Below, piece after piece: positions 7,877 through 17,266 of a stretch of 64,000 bases of DNA (positions are counted from its first letter, which is position 1; each line of letters opens with the position of its first letter). The position numbers and the translations under genes were made by a program. Under the pieces are notes generated by a model. That model was not told where the DNA came from. It saw only the letters and a list, made by a program, of their open reading frames with translations, and did not search any database. This DNA is from VXPQ01 sp965248175. GTDB taxonomy: Bacteria; Bacteroidota; Rhodothermia; Rhodothermales; VXPQ01. The stretch spans positions 2,170,001 through 2,234,000 of the forward strand of contig OZ252093.1 of the NCBI GenBank assembly GCA_965248175.1, read 5' to 3'.

Positions 7877-10614
7877 TACGCGCGGTGATCAGATGCATAC
7901 GCCCCCTGTCGCGCGCGGGGGGCAGGGGGAGCGTCACCTGTTCGGTGTTAGCGTGCATCGCCACAGGTCTGTTCGGGGCATGCGGTCCTCCTACGGACGA
8001 AGATTCGCTTCGAGTAAGACAGGACCAATCCGTAGTAGAGATCGAGAACGGATTGGTCAAGGCACGCTTCACGCCTGATTCTTCCGGTCTGCGACAGGAA
8101 TTCTTTGCCCGTACAGGTGGAACCTGGGAACGGGTTGTCGTCTCCTTTCACCCGGAGCGGCCTCTCCCGGAAGGTGCAAATAAACTTTACGATACCCGGA
8201 TCACGCCACATCGTTACCTCGTCAACGAGGGAATTCATTCTGTTCGTGTCGAGAGGCAGGGAGAGGAAGAGCTTCGGGTCCATGCGACGGGCAGGTTGGG
8301 CATGGCGCATGTGGCGCAGACCGTGACGCTTCGTAAAGGACAACCTCGTTTTCATTTCGACGTACAGGCTGTCCTTCCAGGTCCTTCGATCCGGCTCGAG
8401 TATTTTCTTTCGACTTTTACCTTCGAACGGGAAGGTACGCCCACCTTCGTACATACGCCGGGGATGAGGACCCCTTCCTTTCTGGGTGACGACACAGATG
8501 AACAGATCATCGGTGATCGCATCTTCTACGCCCCGGCCGTAATTCTGCAGGAGGGCTCTCTCTTCGCCGCGCTGGTGCCGGACCTCGACCTGATCAACGA
8601 AAACCGTGTCACGTCTCCCGACGCGCGCCGCAGGATGAACATCCCTCGGAATACCTTCTCCGTACCCATCGAGGAAGAAAATTATACGATGCCGACGGGG
8701 ATAGATCTGAACGTGCGGACGGGGTTGACCGGGAAGCCGGTATTTTCCTTCGGCTGGATCGACAACGTCCCGACCCACCATATGCGTTGGCTTCATCCCA
8801 ACGACGGTTCGATGGTGCGTACGCTCGACGGGGAGCACGTTCGCTACGGGTTCGACCTGTTCGTGAAAGCAGACGCGACGACGAATCGGGGCTACCAGGA
8901 TGTGAGCAGGTTTCAGTGGGAGCGCTATGGGCGCAAGGAGTTTCAGGATCCGCGCCCACAGGCGATGCCGTTCGAGGAATACGCCAGGTTGGTCTACGAG
9001 GCCAACCTCAACCCACTTGGAGTCGTGCACCCGCCCGTGGAGGGCTACGAGGACCAGGGTTCGTGGTTGGAGTGGGTAATGGGCGGCGAGCCGGTCGGCG
9101 GCTACCGGAACACGGCTTCTTTCTGGTTGGACATTGTGAGCAACGGGAAATGGTGGAATACTGTTTCCGATGCTTCCGGCTTCTACTTCTGGGGGGAGAA
9201 ACTGGGGGATGGGAGTTTGATTCAGAAGGCGCGGCAAACGATTAATCTGGCCCTGCATGCCCCGCAGCAGGAAGGACTCTTTCCGGTCATCTACAAGGGA
9301 AGTGAACACCGGTGGACGGGCAACCACTTCGACCCATCTCCTGAAAAGGCCCCGAACTACAAGGCGCATTTTCTGACACAACCGGGCTGGAGCAGCGAGT
9401 CCTACGACGTGGCGGCGATGAGCCGCACGGCCGCCCACCTGATCGAGTTTTACCAGAAGCATGAGCAGGACGAGCGCATCATCCCTTACGTCCGGCGCTA
9501 CGCCGACGGACTTCTGTCATTTTTGGGTGAAAACGGGACCGTACCCGCGTGGATCACCTACGGGATGAAACCGCACTGGGTATTGCGCGAGAGCGCGCAT
9601 CCTGGGGCCAGTATGTGGTTTCTGGCTACGCTCTACGAGGTGACGCGCGAGGAGAAATACCTGCACGGCGCCGAACGCATCGCCGCATACATGACGCGGA
9701 ATGTGCTACCACGGCAGAACTGGCGTGACCTGGAGTTCTTCTTCTCCTGTGCGCAGAATCCGCTTTCTACCAGGGATGTGCATCAAGGCCAGCCCCCGAG
9801 GGGCGTGCTTTCGATGCTTTGGGGAATGCGTGGCTTTGCCGCCCTCTACCGGGCAACGGGCGAAAAGGACTACCTCGACGCCGGCGAGCAGGTGGTCGAC
9901 TACATGGGGTTGTATCAGACCGTGTGGGATCCGCATTACGTCTACGCGGCCTACGCGTTCGGCGGCTCGGACACCGACAACGGCGACGCAGCCTGGCTCA
10001 ACGGTCATCAGACCCAATGGGTCGAGCCGATGATCTGGTATGCGAAGACGCTGGGGCGGCAGGATCTTCTGGAACGTGCAGTAGCCGCGGCGCATGCCTC
10101 GGCCACGCTCATTCATCACCCGCGTCACCAAGCCAATGACATCTGGCCGTACCCCGAGGAAACGTTCTCGATATTCGACATCGAGGAACCGCCGTGGGGG
10201 CTGGGTCCGGAAAATATCAGCCACGAGGGGCATCCGCAGTCCGCAGCGCGCACCAGCCCCAGTCTGGGCGAAGGATCCGCCGTTTCGACGGGATTGGGTG
10301 AAGCCTATCGCGCCCTTGGAGGCGCCTACGTCGATGTTTCGAAGGGCTTGGCAGTCGGCGTCAATGGCCTCCGGATCCAGGGGGTTGCCCTGCGGGAACG
10401 TACGCTCGACCTTGATATCGAGGGTTTTCTTGACGAGTTGGACGTACCTTGGGAAAAGCCATACGCCACGGAGCTACGTATCGTCGGACTTCCCGACGGG
10501 GGGAATTACGACCTGGTGCTGGGTAATGCTTCACCGGTGAAGGTTGTTGCATCGCAGTTGGCCCGATTTCCGGTTGTCGTTCATCCGGATGGCGCCGTCC
10601 GAAGTGCATTGTGA
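7873..10614 (+). CDS. Exported (alpha/alpha)6-barrel lipoprotein-like protein, copy 2
   Basis: Its start codon overlaps the stop of the previous gene (ATGA at 7873-7876), which implies translational coupling. It is also 913 residues and paralogous to copy 1 along its full length (for example ENGLVKARFTPDSSG, DRIFYAPAVILQEGSLFAALVPDLD, WWNTVSDASGFYFWGEKLGD). The N-terminus ends a hydrophobic stretch with LFGAC at about residues 33-37, which could be a lipobox, so this copy may be membrane-anchored while copy 1 is soluble. The helical repeat region again resembles six-hairpin glycosidase-like enzymes. Conserved Trp, Tyr, His and acidic residues are shared by both copies, but no published active-site motif could be recognised. 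Different anchoring of two tandem paralogues suggests a division of labour on one substrate. Confidence 0.6.
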   Translation: MIRAVIRCIRPLSRAGGRGSVTCSVLACIATGLFGACGPPTDEDSLRVRQDQSVVEIENGLVKARFTPDSSGLRQEFFARTGGTWERVVVSFHPERPLPEGANKLYDTRITPHRYLVNEGIHSVRVERQGEEELRVHATGRLGMAHVAQTVTLRKGQPRFHFDVQAVLPGPSIRLEYFLSTFTFEREGTPTFVHTPGMRTPSFLGDDTDEQIIGDRIFYAPAVILQEGSLFAALVPDLDLINENRVTSPDARRRMNIPRNTFSVPIEEENYTMPTGIDLNVRTGLTGKPVFSFGWIDNVPTHHMRWLHPNDGSMVRTLDGEHVRYGFDLFVKADATTNRGYQDVSRFQWERYGRKEFQDPRPQAMPFEEYARLVYEANLNPLGVVHPPVEGYEDQGSWLEWVMGGEPVGGYRNTASFWLDIVSNGKWWNTVSDASGFYFWGEKLGDGSLIQKARQTINLALHAPQQEGLFPVIYKGSEHRWTGNHFDPSPEKAPNYKAHFLTQPGWSSESYDVAAMSRTAAHLIEFYQKHEQDERIIPYVRRYADGLLSFLGENGTVPAWITYGMKPHWVLRESAHPGASMWFLATLYEVTREEKYLHGAERIAAYMTRNVLPRQNWRDLEFFFSCAQNPLSTRDVHQGQPPRGVLSMLWGMRGFAALYRATGEKDYLDAGEQVVDYMGLYQTVWDPHYVYAAYAFGGSDTDNGDAAWLNGHQTQWVEPMIWYAKTLGRQDLLERAVAAAHASATLIHHPRHQANDIWPYPEETFSIFDIEEPPWGLGPENISHEGHPQSAARTSPSLGEGSAVSTGLGEAYRALGGAYVDVSKGLAVGVNGLRIQGVALRERTLDLDIEGFLDELDVPWEKPYATELRIVGLPDGGNYDLVLGNASPVKVVASQLARFPVVVHPDGAVRSAL

Positions 10615-10692
10615 AAAGACGGCTGACCCCAGGGGCTTTTGTGCGTCAACGCGGAAGGCATGCTGGTTTTTTGACGAAAAGGAGGATTACCT

Positions 10693-11934
10693 ATGAAGAA
10701 GGTCATCAAGGGAAGCATATTACTTGCAGTGCTATTGACATCCTGCAACCAGCCGGATGATACGATGAAAAACACCGTGGCGGAGATCGCGACCTTTGGG
10801 GAAGATCTTGCTTTTTTCACCGAGCATGCCGAGGTGGTCGTGTTGTCCGATGAAGCAGGGCAGGCCCAGGTCGTAGTCAGTCCGGCCATGCAAGGACGCG
10901 TCCTGACGAGCACTGCAGCCGGTAGCGATGGAATGAGCTACGGCTGGATCAATCGGGAGCTTATTGCCTCGGGCGAGCGGCAGGAACACATCAATGTGTT
11001 TGGTGGCGAAGATCGCTTCTGGTTGGGGCCCGAAGGCGGACAGTTCTCCATCTTTTTCCAGGGAGGCGACCCGTTCGAAATGGAACACTGGTACGTGCCG
11101 CCCACCATAGACTGGGATCCGTTCCCCGTGGTGGCGCAGGAGCGTGACCGGATTGTCTTCGAGAAAGCAATGCGCCTGAAAAACTATTCCGGCACGACGT
11201 TCGATCTTGAGGTGGACCGTGAGGTTCGGCTGTCAGGTCGGGCTGAGGTCGCCGAGGGGTTGGGCGTGGCGCTGGATTCCGTCGTCCAGGTTGTCGCCTT
11301 CGAATCCGTCAACACCATCACTAACGTGGGTAATGAGGCCTGGACCAGAGAAGGAGGCCTCTTGTCGATCTGGATTCTCGGCATGTTCACCCCTTCCCCG
11401 GCGACAACGATCGTCATTCCTTATCAGTCCGGTGATGAGGAGGCACGGGGACCCATCGTCAACGCGGCCTATTTTGGCGAACCGCCTCCGGACCGGCTGA
11501 TCATCGAAGACGATGTGGTCTATTTCAGGGGCGACGGCGAATATCGTGGCAAGATCGGCCTGACCAGTAAGCGAAGCAAGTCCGTGTTTGGGAGCTACGA
11601 TGCGGACAACCGCGTGCTCACGCTGGTGCAATATACGATGTCGGAGAAGGCAACTGACTATGTAAACTCGATGTGGGAAATCCAGGAGGACCCCTACGCA
11701 GGCGATATCATAAACAGTTACAACGATGGGCCGCCCGAGCCGGGCGCTGAACCGCTCGGACCCTTCTATGAACTCGAAAGCTCTTCCCCGGCTGTGGCGC
11801 TGGCGCCCGGGGAATCCCTGACGCACGTGCACCGGACGATCCATTTGCAAGGGAACGAAGAAGCGCTCGATCGGATCGCCGTGGGGACCCTCGGAAAAAC
11901 AGTGAACGAGATACGCAGCGCGTTTGCGCCGTAG
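10693..11934 (+). CDS. DUF6786-like lipoprotein
   Basis: A 413-residue protein that begins with a lipoprotein signal (about residues 1-18, lipobox LLTSC), preceded by a good Shine-Dalgarno (AGGAGG about 8 bases upstream of ATG 10693). The body is beta-rich and resembles a family of uncharacterised Bacteroidota lipoproteins (DUF6786 is my best recollection). Phrases such as SPAMQGRVLTSTA and EHINVFGGEDRFWLGPEGG suggest a galactose-mutarotase-like beta-sandwich. It follows the two six-hairpin-like genes by 78 bp and has the same strand, so all three may form one operon for a glycan. The assignment to a mutarotase-like fold is inference from pattern only. Confidence 0.55.
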   Translation: MKKVIKGSILLAVLLTSCNQPDDTMKNTVAEIATFGEDLAFFTEHAEVVVLSDEAGQAQVVVSPAMQGRVLTSTAAGSDGMSYGWINRELIASGERQEHINVFGGEDRFWLGPEGGQFSIFFQGGDPFEMEHWYVPPTIDWDPFPVVAQERDRIVFEKAMRLKNYSGTTFDLEVDREVRLSGRAEVAEGLGVALDSVVQVVAFESVNTITNVGNEAWTREGGLLSIWILGMFTPSPATTIVIPYQSGDEEARGPIVNAAYFGEPPPDRLIIEDDVVYFRGDGEYRGKIGLTSKRSKSVFGSYDADNRVLTLVQYTMSEKATDYVNSMWEIQEDPYAGDIINSYNDGPPEPGAEPLGPFYELESSSPAVALAPGESLTHVHRTIHLQGNEEALDRIAVGTLGKTVNEIRSAFAP

Positions 11935-11941
11935 GGCCGGT

Positions 11942-11984
11942 ACCGCAGAAACGTCCTTTCATGATTTTCTGCAGTGCAGACTCC
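11942..11984. repeat. Imperfect direct repeat flanking the lacI-type gene, copy A
   Basis: About 43 bp that match copy B at 13057-13099 in the same orientation. The shared core is a perfect 13 bp (CCTTTCATGATTT, here at 11955-11967) with further matches on both sides, roughly 65-70 percent overall by eye. The two copies bracket the regulator gene. Nothing in the sequence says whether this is a duplicated regulatory element or the scar of a small insertion. Confidence 0.5.
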
Positions 11985-12010
11985 TCGGAGCTTTATCTGC
12001 GTCTGCTCGT

Positions 12011-13006
12011 TTATGTGTCGGGGGCGAGGGAAGAGCACCGTACGATCATCTTCGTAGGCAACGCACAATGGCGCGAGGGGCCGTCGAAGCCCCGCATCCG
12101 TTCGAGGAGCAGGTCCATGGCAAGGGTCCCCATTTCGTAAGCTGGTTGTGCGACGACGGTCAGAAAAGGATTGATCTGCGCAGCGATTTCGATATCGTCG
12201 AAGCAGGCCAGCGCCACGTCCTCCGGGACACGCAACCCATGGCGCCTCAGGATAAGCAGTACTCCCACCGCCACGTGGTTGTTTGCGGCGATAATGGCCT
12301 GAGGAAGCAAGTTCTTCCTGAACAGTTGCTCCGTAATCTCCTCACCGCTTTGGCGGCTCGTACGTCCCGGATATACGTGAGGAACGAGGCCGGCTTCCTT
12401 CATGGCGCGAAGGTATCCGGCCTGGCGTTCTTCCAGAGAAGAAACTCCGGGCCAGCCGCCCACGAAGGCAATGTCCCGGAACCCCTGCTCGACGAGATGG
12501 CTGGTCAGATGGAGGGCTCCGGTGAATGTATCGCCCCATACCGCGTCGGTGTCGATTTCCTCCACGGTACGGTCGATCAACACCACCGGGATGCCGTGGT
12601 GCAGCAGCATATCGAGGTGGTGGTCGTTTCCCGGGGCGGAAGAAATTAGCACGCCATCCACGCGGCGCGAGATGAAAACGTCCAGATAACGGCGTTCTTT
12701 CTCCAGCGATTCATCGGAGTTACCGAGAATGAGGGCGTATCCGTGTTGTTGTGCCCTATCTTCTACTCCTCGGGCTACCGTGGTGTAGAACGAGTTGGTA
12801 ATGTCGGACAGAATCAGGGCAATGGCGTTCGTACAGCCGTTGACAAGGCTGCGGGCGGCCGCATTGGGGACATACTGAAGCTCTTCGATAGCGGCGCGCA
12901 CTTTTCCGTGCGTGGCAGGCGCAAGCATGTCGGGTTGGTTAAAGTAGCGTGAGACGGTCATCGCACTGACACCCGCCTGTTTAGCGACGTCCAGGATCGT
13001 GTTCAT
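12011..13006 (-). CDS. LacI-family transcriptional regulator
   Basis: A 331-residue protein starting at ATG 13006. The open frame reaches further upstream but that part has no similarity to the family. Residues 1-22 form the LacI helix-turn-helix (ILDVAKQAGVSAMTVSRYF), followed by the hinge (YVPNAAARSLVNG) and a periplasmic-binding-like effector domain with the expected ALILSDITNSFY, DGVLISS, VVLIDR and CFDDIEIA landmarks. Family members bind palindromic operators and release them when a sugar or sugar phosphate binds. It is divergent from the fucose-isomerase-type gene at 13379, and candidate operators lie at 13316 and 21212, so it probably controls this sugar locus. The effector is unknown. 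Confidence 0.88.
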   Translation of the reverse strand: MNTILDVAKQAGVSAMTVSRYFNQPDMLAPATHGKVRAAIEELQYVPNAAARSLVNGCTNAIALILSDITNSFYTTVARGVEDRAQQHGYALILGNSDESLEKERRYLDVFISRRVDGVLISSAPGNDHHLDMLLHHGIPVVLIDRTVEEIDTDAVWGDTFTGALHLTSHLVEQGFRDIAFVGGWPGVSSLEERQAGYLRAMKEAGLVPHVYPGRTSRQSGEEITEQLFRKNLLPQAIIAANNHVAVGVLLILRRHGLRVPEDVALACFDDIEIAAQINPFLTVVAQPAYEMGTLAMDLLLERMRGFDGPSRHCALPTKMIVRCSSLAPDT

Positions 13007-13056
13007 CAAACTTTGCAGTCGATCAAAGGAATAAGGGGCGTGGATCAGGAGCCCGC

Positions 13057-13099
13057 ACCGGTAAAACTTCCTTTCATGATTTCCTATGGTACAGATTCC
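13057..13099. repeat. Imperfect direct repeat flanking the lacI-type gene, copy B
   Basis: Second copy of the element described at 11942, with the 13-bp core at 13070-13082. It lies about 60 bp upstream of the regulator start codon, inside the 372-bp divergent intergenic region. Confidence 0.5.
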
Positions 13100-13315
13100 C
13101 GAGGTATCCGTTTCGATGCACCTTGCCCTGCGCTGAATATGCTGCGATAATGTTGACGACGGCCAAATCGTCTTGCATTTCTTCGGTTTCCCCTGGCGCC
13201 GGTTCCTCGGCGAGGAATGGTTCCGCCAAGCTCTGTTCATGGCCGTCAGAGCGTTAGGCTGCCCATCGTCGATCAGCTTGACATGGTGGGCCTGAATCGC
13301 TACTTTTCCTGAAGT

Positions 13316-13334
13316 GATGTTAAGGTTAACATCT
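13316..13334. promoter_or_regulatory. Candidate LacI-type operator upstream of the sugar isomerase gene
   Basis: The 19 bases GATGTTTAAGGTTAACATC form an imperfect inverted repeat with perfect 6-bp outer arms (GATGTT/AACATC). It sits 45 bp before the GTG start at 13379 and shares the half-site ATGTT/AACAT with the perfect palindrome at 21212. Binding by the adjacent regulator is inferred. The rest of the 13007-13378 intergenic region holds only the repeat copy at 13057. Confidence 0.45.
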
Positions 13335-13378
13335 CTCGTCGAATTTCCCGGTGCTCCGCAGAAAGAAAGAGGAAACTC

Positions 13379-14986
13379 GTGACCACGAACGCCGTTACGC
13401 TTATCGCCAATGGAGATATGCGCCTCGCAGCCAATCAGAGATGCTGGCCTGAGCAGCAGAAGGTCGAACGGGCAATCATGCGAGCCATCGAGGCGGAAGG
13501 GCATCAGGTAGTACGCGCCCACGCGGAACTTCCCCACAAGAAGCATGGCTTCATTGACAGTCAGAAGCACGGCCGGGTAGTCTTTCGGCACATCGATCCT
13601 GACAAGCCTCTGGTGATTGCCTTTGCGGCGTGGCAGTATTCGCATCACGTCCTACCCGGTTTGTCGACCCATCGCGGGCCGATTCTGACCGTAGCCAACT
13701 GGAGTGGAACCTGGCCCGGTCTCGTCGGCATGCTTAACATGAACGGTTGCCTGACCAAGGCCGGCGTACCTTACAGCACGCTCTGGAGCGACGATTTCAC
13801 CGACGAGAAGTTCAGGCAGGGGCTTCGCGCTTGGCTCGGAACAGGTAGCGTAGAGCACGACCTGAGTCACGTGCTTCCCGCATCCGAACTGGATTTTCCG
13901 GATACGGAGCGGGAGCTTGGCCGCCGACTGGCCGAGGAGCTTCGACGGGACAAGGCTATCATGGGGGTTTTTGACGAGGGATGCATGGGGATGTATAATG
14001 CGATCATCCCCGACGAACTGTTGCACCCGGCCGGAATTTTCAAAGAACGCCTCAGCCAGAGTGCTCTGTACTACGAAACCACTCGGGTTTCCGAGGAAGA
14101 GGCGCGGGCCTGTTTCGAGTGGCTCAAAGATCGTGGCGTGCGTTTTCAGTTGGGGCCGGACGAAGACGAACATCTCACGGAAGCACAGGTGTTGCAGCAG
14201 TGCAGGATGTACATTGCCGTGCTCCGCATCGCCGATGATTTCGGTTGCGACCTCGTCGGAATCCAATACCAACAGGGGCTCAAGGATCTGCTGCCCGCCT
14301 CCGATCTGGCGGAAGGCCTTCTGAACAACACGGAGCGTCCGCCGGTGTATTCGCGCGACGGCGCCCGCGAGCTCTATCCCGGAACGGCGCTTCCACACTT
14401 CAACGAGGTCGATGAGTGTGCCGGGCTGGATGCCCTGGTGACCCATCGCCTCTGGTGCGCACTCGGGTATCCACCGGAGACAACCCTGCATGACCTTCGC
14501 TGGGGCGCGCCCTATGACGGAGATTTCGTGTGGGTCTTCGAGATCTCCGGGGCTGCGCCGCCCTCACATTTCATAGGAGGCTATTCGGGGACGAGTAGTG
14601 AACGCCAGCCTTACATGTATTTCCGGTTGGGCGGAGGAACGCTGAAAGGAATCAGCAAGCCGGGCGAGATAATCTGGAGCCGTGTTTTTGCCGAGGACGG
14701 CCGCCTCAAGGCAGACGTGGGGCGGGGAACGGTCGTGGAATTACCCCAGGAAGAGACGAAGCGCCGGTGGCGGCTTACCACATCGCAGTGGCCGATCATG
14801 CATGCCGTTCTGCATGGTGTTTCGCGTGACCAGATGATGGCCCGCCACAAGTCGAATCACATCCAGGTAGCCTATGCGCCCGATGACGACGCGGTACGGA
14901 AGGCGCTGATCTCGAAAGTAGCGGCGTTCCAGAACATGGGCATCGAAACCTTCGTATGTGGCTCGCATGAGAGGATCGCGTCTTGA
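13379..14986 (+). CDS. L-fucose/L-arabinose isomerase-like sugar isomerase
   Basis: A 535-residue protein starting with GTG 13379, preceded by AAAGAGGA at proper spacing. Its overall organisation resembles the L-fucose isomerase/arabinose isomerase superfamily (COG2407 type). The segment GVFDEGCMGMYNAIIP around residue 200 would supply the catalytic acidic residue, and conserved HFNEVDECAG and SHFIGGYSG segments come later. These enzymes interconvert aldoses and ketoses using Mn2+. It is shorter than E. coli FucI (591 residues), so the exact substrate is uncertain. It is followed 44 bp later by a class II aldolase, the next step in a fucose-type pathway, and is divergent from a LacI regulator. 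Confidence 0.72.
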   Translation: MTTNAVTLIANGDMRLAANQRCWPEQQKVERAIMRAIEAEGHQVVRAHAELPHKKHGFIDSQKHGRVVFRHIDPDKPLVIAFAAWQYSHHVLPGLSTHRGPILTVANWSGTWPGLVGMLNMNGCLTKAGVPYSTLWSDDFTDEKFRQGLRAWLGTGSVEHDLSHVLPASELDFPDTERELGRRLAEELRRDKAIMGVFDEGCMGMYNAIIPDELLHPAGIFKERLSQSALYYETTRVSEEEARACFEWLKDRGVRFQLGPDEDEHLTEAQVLQQCRMYIAVLRIADDFGCDLVGIQYQQGLKDLLPASDLAEGLLNNTERPPVYSRDGARELYPGTALPHFNEVDECAGLDALVTHRLWCALGYPPETTLHDLRWGAPYDGDFVWVFEISGAAPPSHFIGGYSGTSSERQPYMYFRLGGGTLKGISKPGEIIWSRVFAEDGRLKADVGRGTVVELPQEETKRRWRLTTSQWPIMHAVLHGVSRDQMMARHKSNHIQVAYAPDDDAVRKALISKVAAFQNMGIETFVCGSHERIAS

Positions 14987-15030
14987 GGGAATGTTTGCAG
15001 GGTCCTTCGGGAAAAAGAAACATCGAGCCT

Positions 15031-15828
15031 ATGACCTCCAGGGAAGATCTCCGTCGCCTGTTACTTGACCTCGCTCACGATCTCGGGGACGGGCGGCATA
15101 TGGCTATTGTCGGGGAGGGGAATGTCTCGGGCAAGCTGGATGCCCGCCGCTTCCTTATTAAAGCCAGTGGTACCCGGATGTCAACGCTGCAACCCGAAGA
15201 ACTGGTAGGGGTTGATGCACGACCGTTGCTGGCGGCCCTGGCGGGAGGGGAAGACCTTACCGATCAGGAAATAGAGAGGTTGCTATTGGAAGCGCGCACG
15301 GATCCGGACGCACTCAAGCCCTCGGTCGAGAGCCTGTTCCACGCTTGGTTACTGACTCTGCCGGGCATCCGGATCATCGGGCACGTCCACGCCATCGCCG
15401 TCAACCAAGTGCTCTGCTCACCGCGAAAGCGGGACTTCGCCGTCCGGCGCGTGATTCCCGACCAGGTCGTCTACTGTGGCGTGGAATCCGTTCTGGTGCC
15501 CTACGTGGATCCCGGCTTTACGCTGGCTCGGCGCATTGCCGGGGAAGTGGAAACGTTTCGAAAAAGAACGGGGGTACTGCCCAAGACCATTTTGCTCGAG
15601 AACCATGGTGTCATCGCCTTGGGAACGCAGCACACGGAGGTCATCGCGGCGCTGGCCATGGCAGAGAAGGCAGCCCGCATCTTCGTCGGCGCCGCGGCCC
15701 TCGGAGGGCCGGTTTTCATGGATGAATCTGAGGTTCATCGCATTGCCGGACGCACCGACGAACACTATCGGCAGCGCATGCTTCAGCGTCATCAGCCCCG
15801 ATCGGATCATGCAGATCCGGCAAGCTGA
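15031..15828 (+). CDS. Class II aldolase/adducin-family protein
   Basis: I start at ATG 15031. An upstream TTG would overlap the isomerase gene. The 265-residue protein has the class II aldolase pattern: an N-terminal GEGNVSGKLD segment for phosphate/substrate binding, the zinc-ligand region IIGHVHAIAVNQ at about residue 110, and LLENHGVIALG with the third histidine. Family members cleave ketose 1-phosphates such as L-fuculose-1-phosphate or act as related epimerases. No sugar kinase gene is visible in the locus, so the phosphorylated intermediate must be supplied elsewhere or the enzyme acts on something else. Its 3' end overlaps the convergent maturase gene by 22 bp. Confidence 0.75.
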   Translation: MTSREDLRRLLLDLAHDLGDGRHMAIVGEGNVSGKLDARRFLIKASGTRMSTLQPEELVGVDARPLLAALAGGEDLTDQEIERLLLEARTDPDALKPSVESLFHAWLLTLPGIRIIGHVHAIAVNQVLCSPRKRDFAVRRVIPDQVVYCGVESVLVPYVDPGFTLARRIAGEVETFRKRTGVLPKTILLENHGVIALGTQHTEVIAALAMAEKAARIFVGAAALGGPVFMDESEVHRIAGRTDEHYRQRMLQRHQPRSDHADPAS

Positions 15829-17198
15829 TCACCACCGTTCCTCAAAGCGCCACAACACACCTTGTATTTCCTGCCGCTGCCGCAGGGACAGGGCTTATTC
15901 CGGCCTATGTGCCCACCGCTGGCGTGGAAATCCCGCCAACGCGACCACGCCATCACGTCAGCAGGCGCCCTTCTCCGGTAAAGCTGATCGGCCATGAATC
16001 TCATGTAGGGGTCGATGTGCTTGAAGAACATCTTGTAACCGGCGCACAAGTAGTTTAATCCTGCTTCGCCGTCAGGCGTCTTCATAAAACGCTTTTTGGG
16101 ACATTCGCCGTTGCAGGCAAAACGCACGTCACACCGACGGCAGTAATCCGGCAGCGAATCTTGTTTGGCGGCCCCGAACGATTGCTGCTGGGGAGAATGC
16201 GTCATGGATAGCAGCGGCTTATCCATGATGTTGCCCAGCTTGTTGGCAGGATAGACGAAGTGATCACAGGAATAGAGATCTCCATTGTGCTCGAGTGCGA
16301 GCGCATCGCCACACGTTTCGCGAAACACACAAAGGCCTGGTTGCCTCCCGATCCAGGATTCCAGTGCCACATCAAAGAGTTGGACGAAGTATTGACCGAC
16401 ATCATTGCGCACCCATTCATCAAAAATGGTGCACAGGAACCGGCCATACTGCTCCGGCTCGACCGACCACTCGGAAACAACGGCCTCCTCTGCAAAATCA
16501 GGAGAAACAAGCGACAAGTGATCCAACCCTGGCTCGGTTGCCACACGCTCTACAATCGGGATGAACTGCATAAACCCGCTGCCGATCTCCTTCAAAAACC
16601 GGTAGACCTCAAGTGGATAGTCTCCGTTATGACGCTGGACGACCGTCAGCGTGTTGAAAGCAACGTCGTGTTTCTTCAGATATGAAAGGCCCTGTATCAC
16701 CCGATCGAAGGTAGGTTGACCACCCTTGTCCACCCGGTATCTGTCGTGCAGCGCGCACGGGCCGTCGATGGAAAGCCCGATCAGAAAGTTGTGCTCCGCA
16801 AAGAAGGCACACCACGTATCATCAAGGTTTACCCCGTTGGTCTGGAAAGCATTCTCGACTTTCCTGCCGTCTGCGTATTCTTTCTGGAGTGCAACGACCT
16901 TTCGGAAGTATTCCACCCCCAGCAGCGTCGGCTCGCCCCCCTGCCAGGCAAAGCTGACGACAGGCGTGTCCTGCGATTCAATGTATTGCCGAATATAGGC
17001 CTCCAGGACATCGTCCTGCATCGACCAGGCCGCTCTCTTCTGCGCTTGAGGATAGAGGTTTTCCTTCTCCAAATAGAAGCAGTATGTACAGTCCAGATTG
17101 CAAAGTGGCCCGATGGGTTTCGTCATCACATGGAAGACCGTCTTCAAATCGTTCGCTACAGGCTCCATAACGGGGTTTAGATCATGTTCCTTTTTCAT
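15807..17198 (-). CDS. Anaerobic sulfatase maturase (radical SAM/SPASM) with C-terminal SEC-C motif
   Basis: A 463-residue protein starting at ATG 17198, with GGAAGAG a suitable distance upstream. It carries the radical-SAM cluster motif CNLDCTYC (Cys33, Cys37, Cys40), the AWQGGEPTLLG S-adenosylmethionine-binding region, and a SPASM domain with CGDALALEHNGDLYSC and CRRCDVRFACNGECPKKRF that holds auxiliary iron-sulfur clusters. This is the architecture of anSME enzymes, which convert the active-site Cys or Ser of sulfatases to formylglycine. The C-terminus adds a SEC-C zinc-binding motif (GRNKPCPCGSGRKYKVCC), seen on some family members and possibly used to contact chaperone or client. Both neighbouring sulfatases carry the CxPSR target motif, so they are its likely clients. 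Confidence 0.9.
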   Translation of the reverse strand: MKKEHDLNPVMEPVANDLKTVFHVMTKPIGPLCNLDCTYCFYLEKENLYPQAQKRAAWSMQDDVLEAYIRQYIESQDTPVVSFAWQGGEPTLLGVEYFRKVVALQKEYADGRKVENAFQTNGVNLDDTWCAFFAEHNFLIGLSIDGPCALHDRYRVDKGGQPTFDRVIQGLSYLKKHDVAFNTLTVVQRHNGDYPLEVYRFLKEIGSGFMQFIPIVERVATEPGLDHLSLVSPDFAEEAVVSEWSVEPEQYGRFLCTIFDEWVRNDVGQYFVQLFDVALESWIGRQPGLCVFRETCGDALALEHNGDLYSCDHFVYPANKLGNIMDKPLLSMTHSPQQQSFGAAKQDSLPDYCRRCDVRFACNGECPKKRFMKTPDGEAGLNYLCAGYKMFFKHIDPYMRFMADQLYRRRAPADVMAWSRWRDFHASGGHIGRNKPCPCGSGRKYKVCCGALRNGGDQLAGSA

Positions 17199-17266
17199 GA
17201 GGGTGTCTCTTCCAACCATTACCCCTGCTTTCGAGGCCTTTCCGGGCAAAATGCGGGTTAGCGATA

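Noticed and set aside
13007..13648. N-terminal extension of the LacI-type regulator
   Set aside because: The frame is open for 214 extra codons but overlaps the sugar isomerase gene, and the helix-turn-helix begins exactly at ATG 13006.
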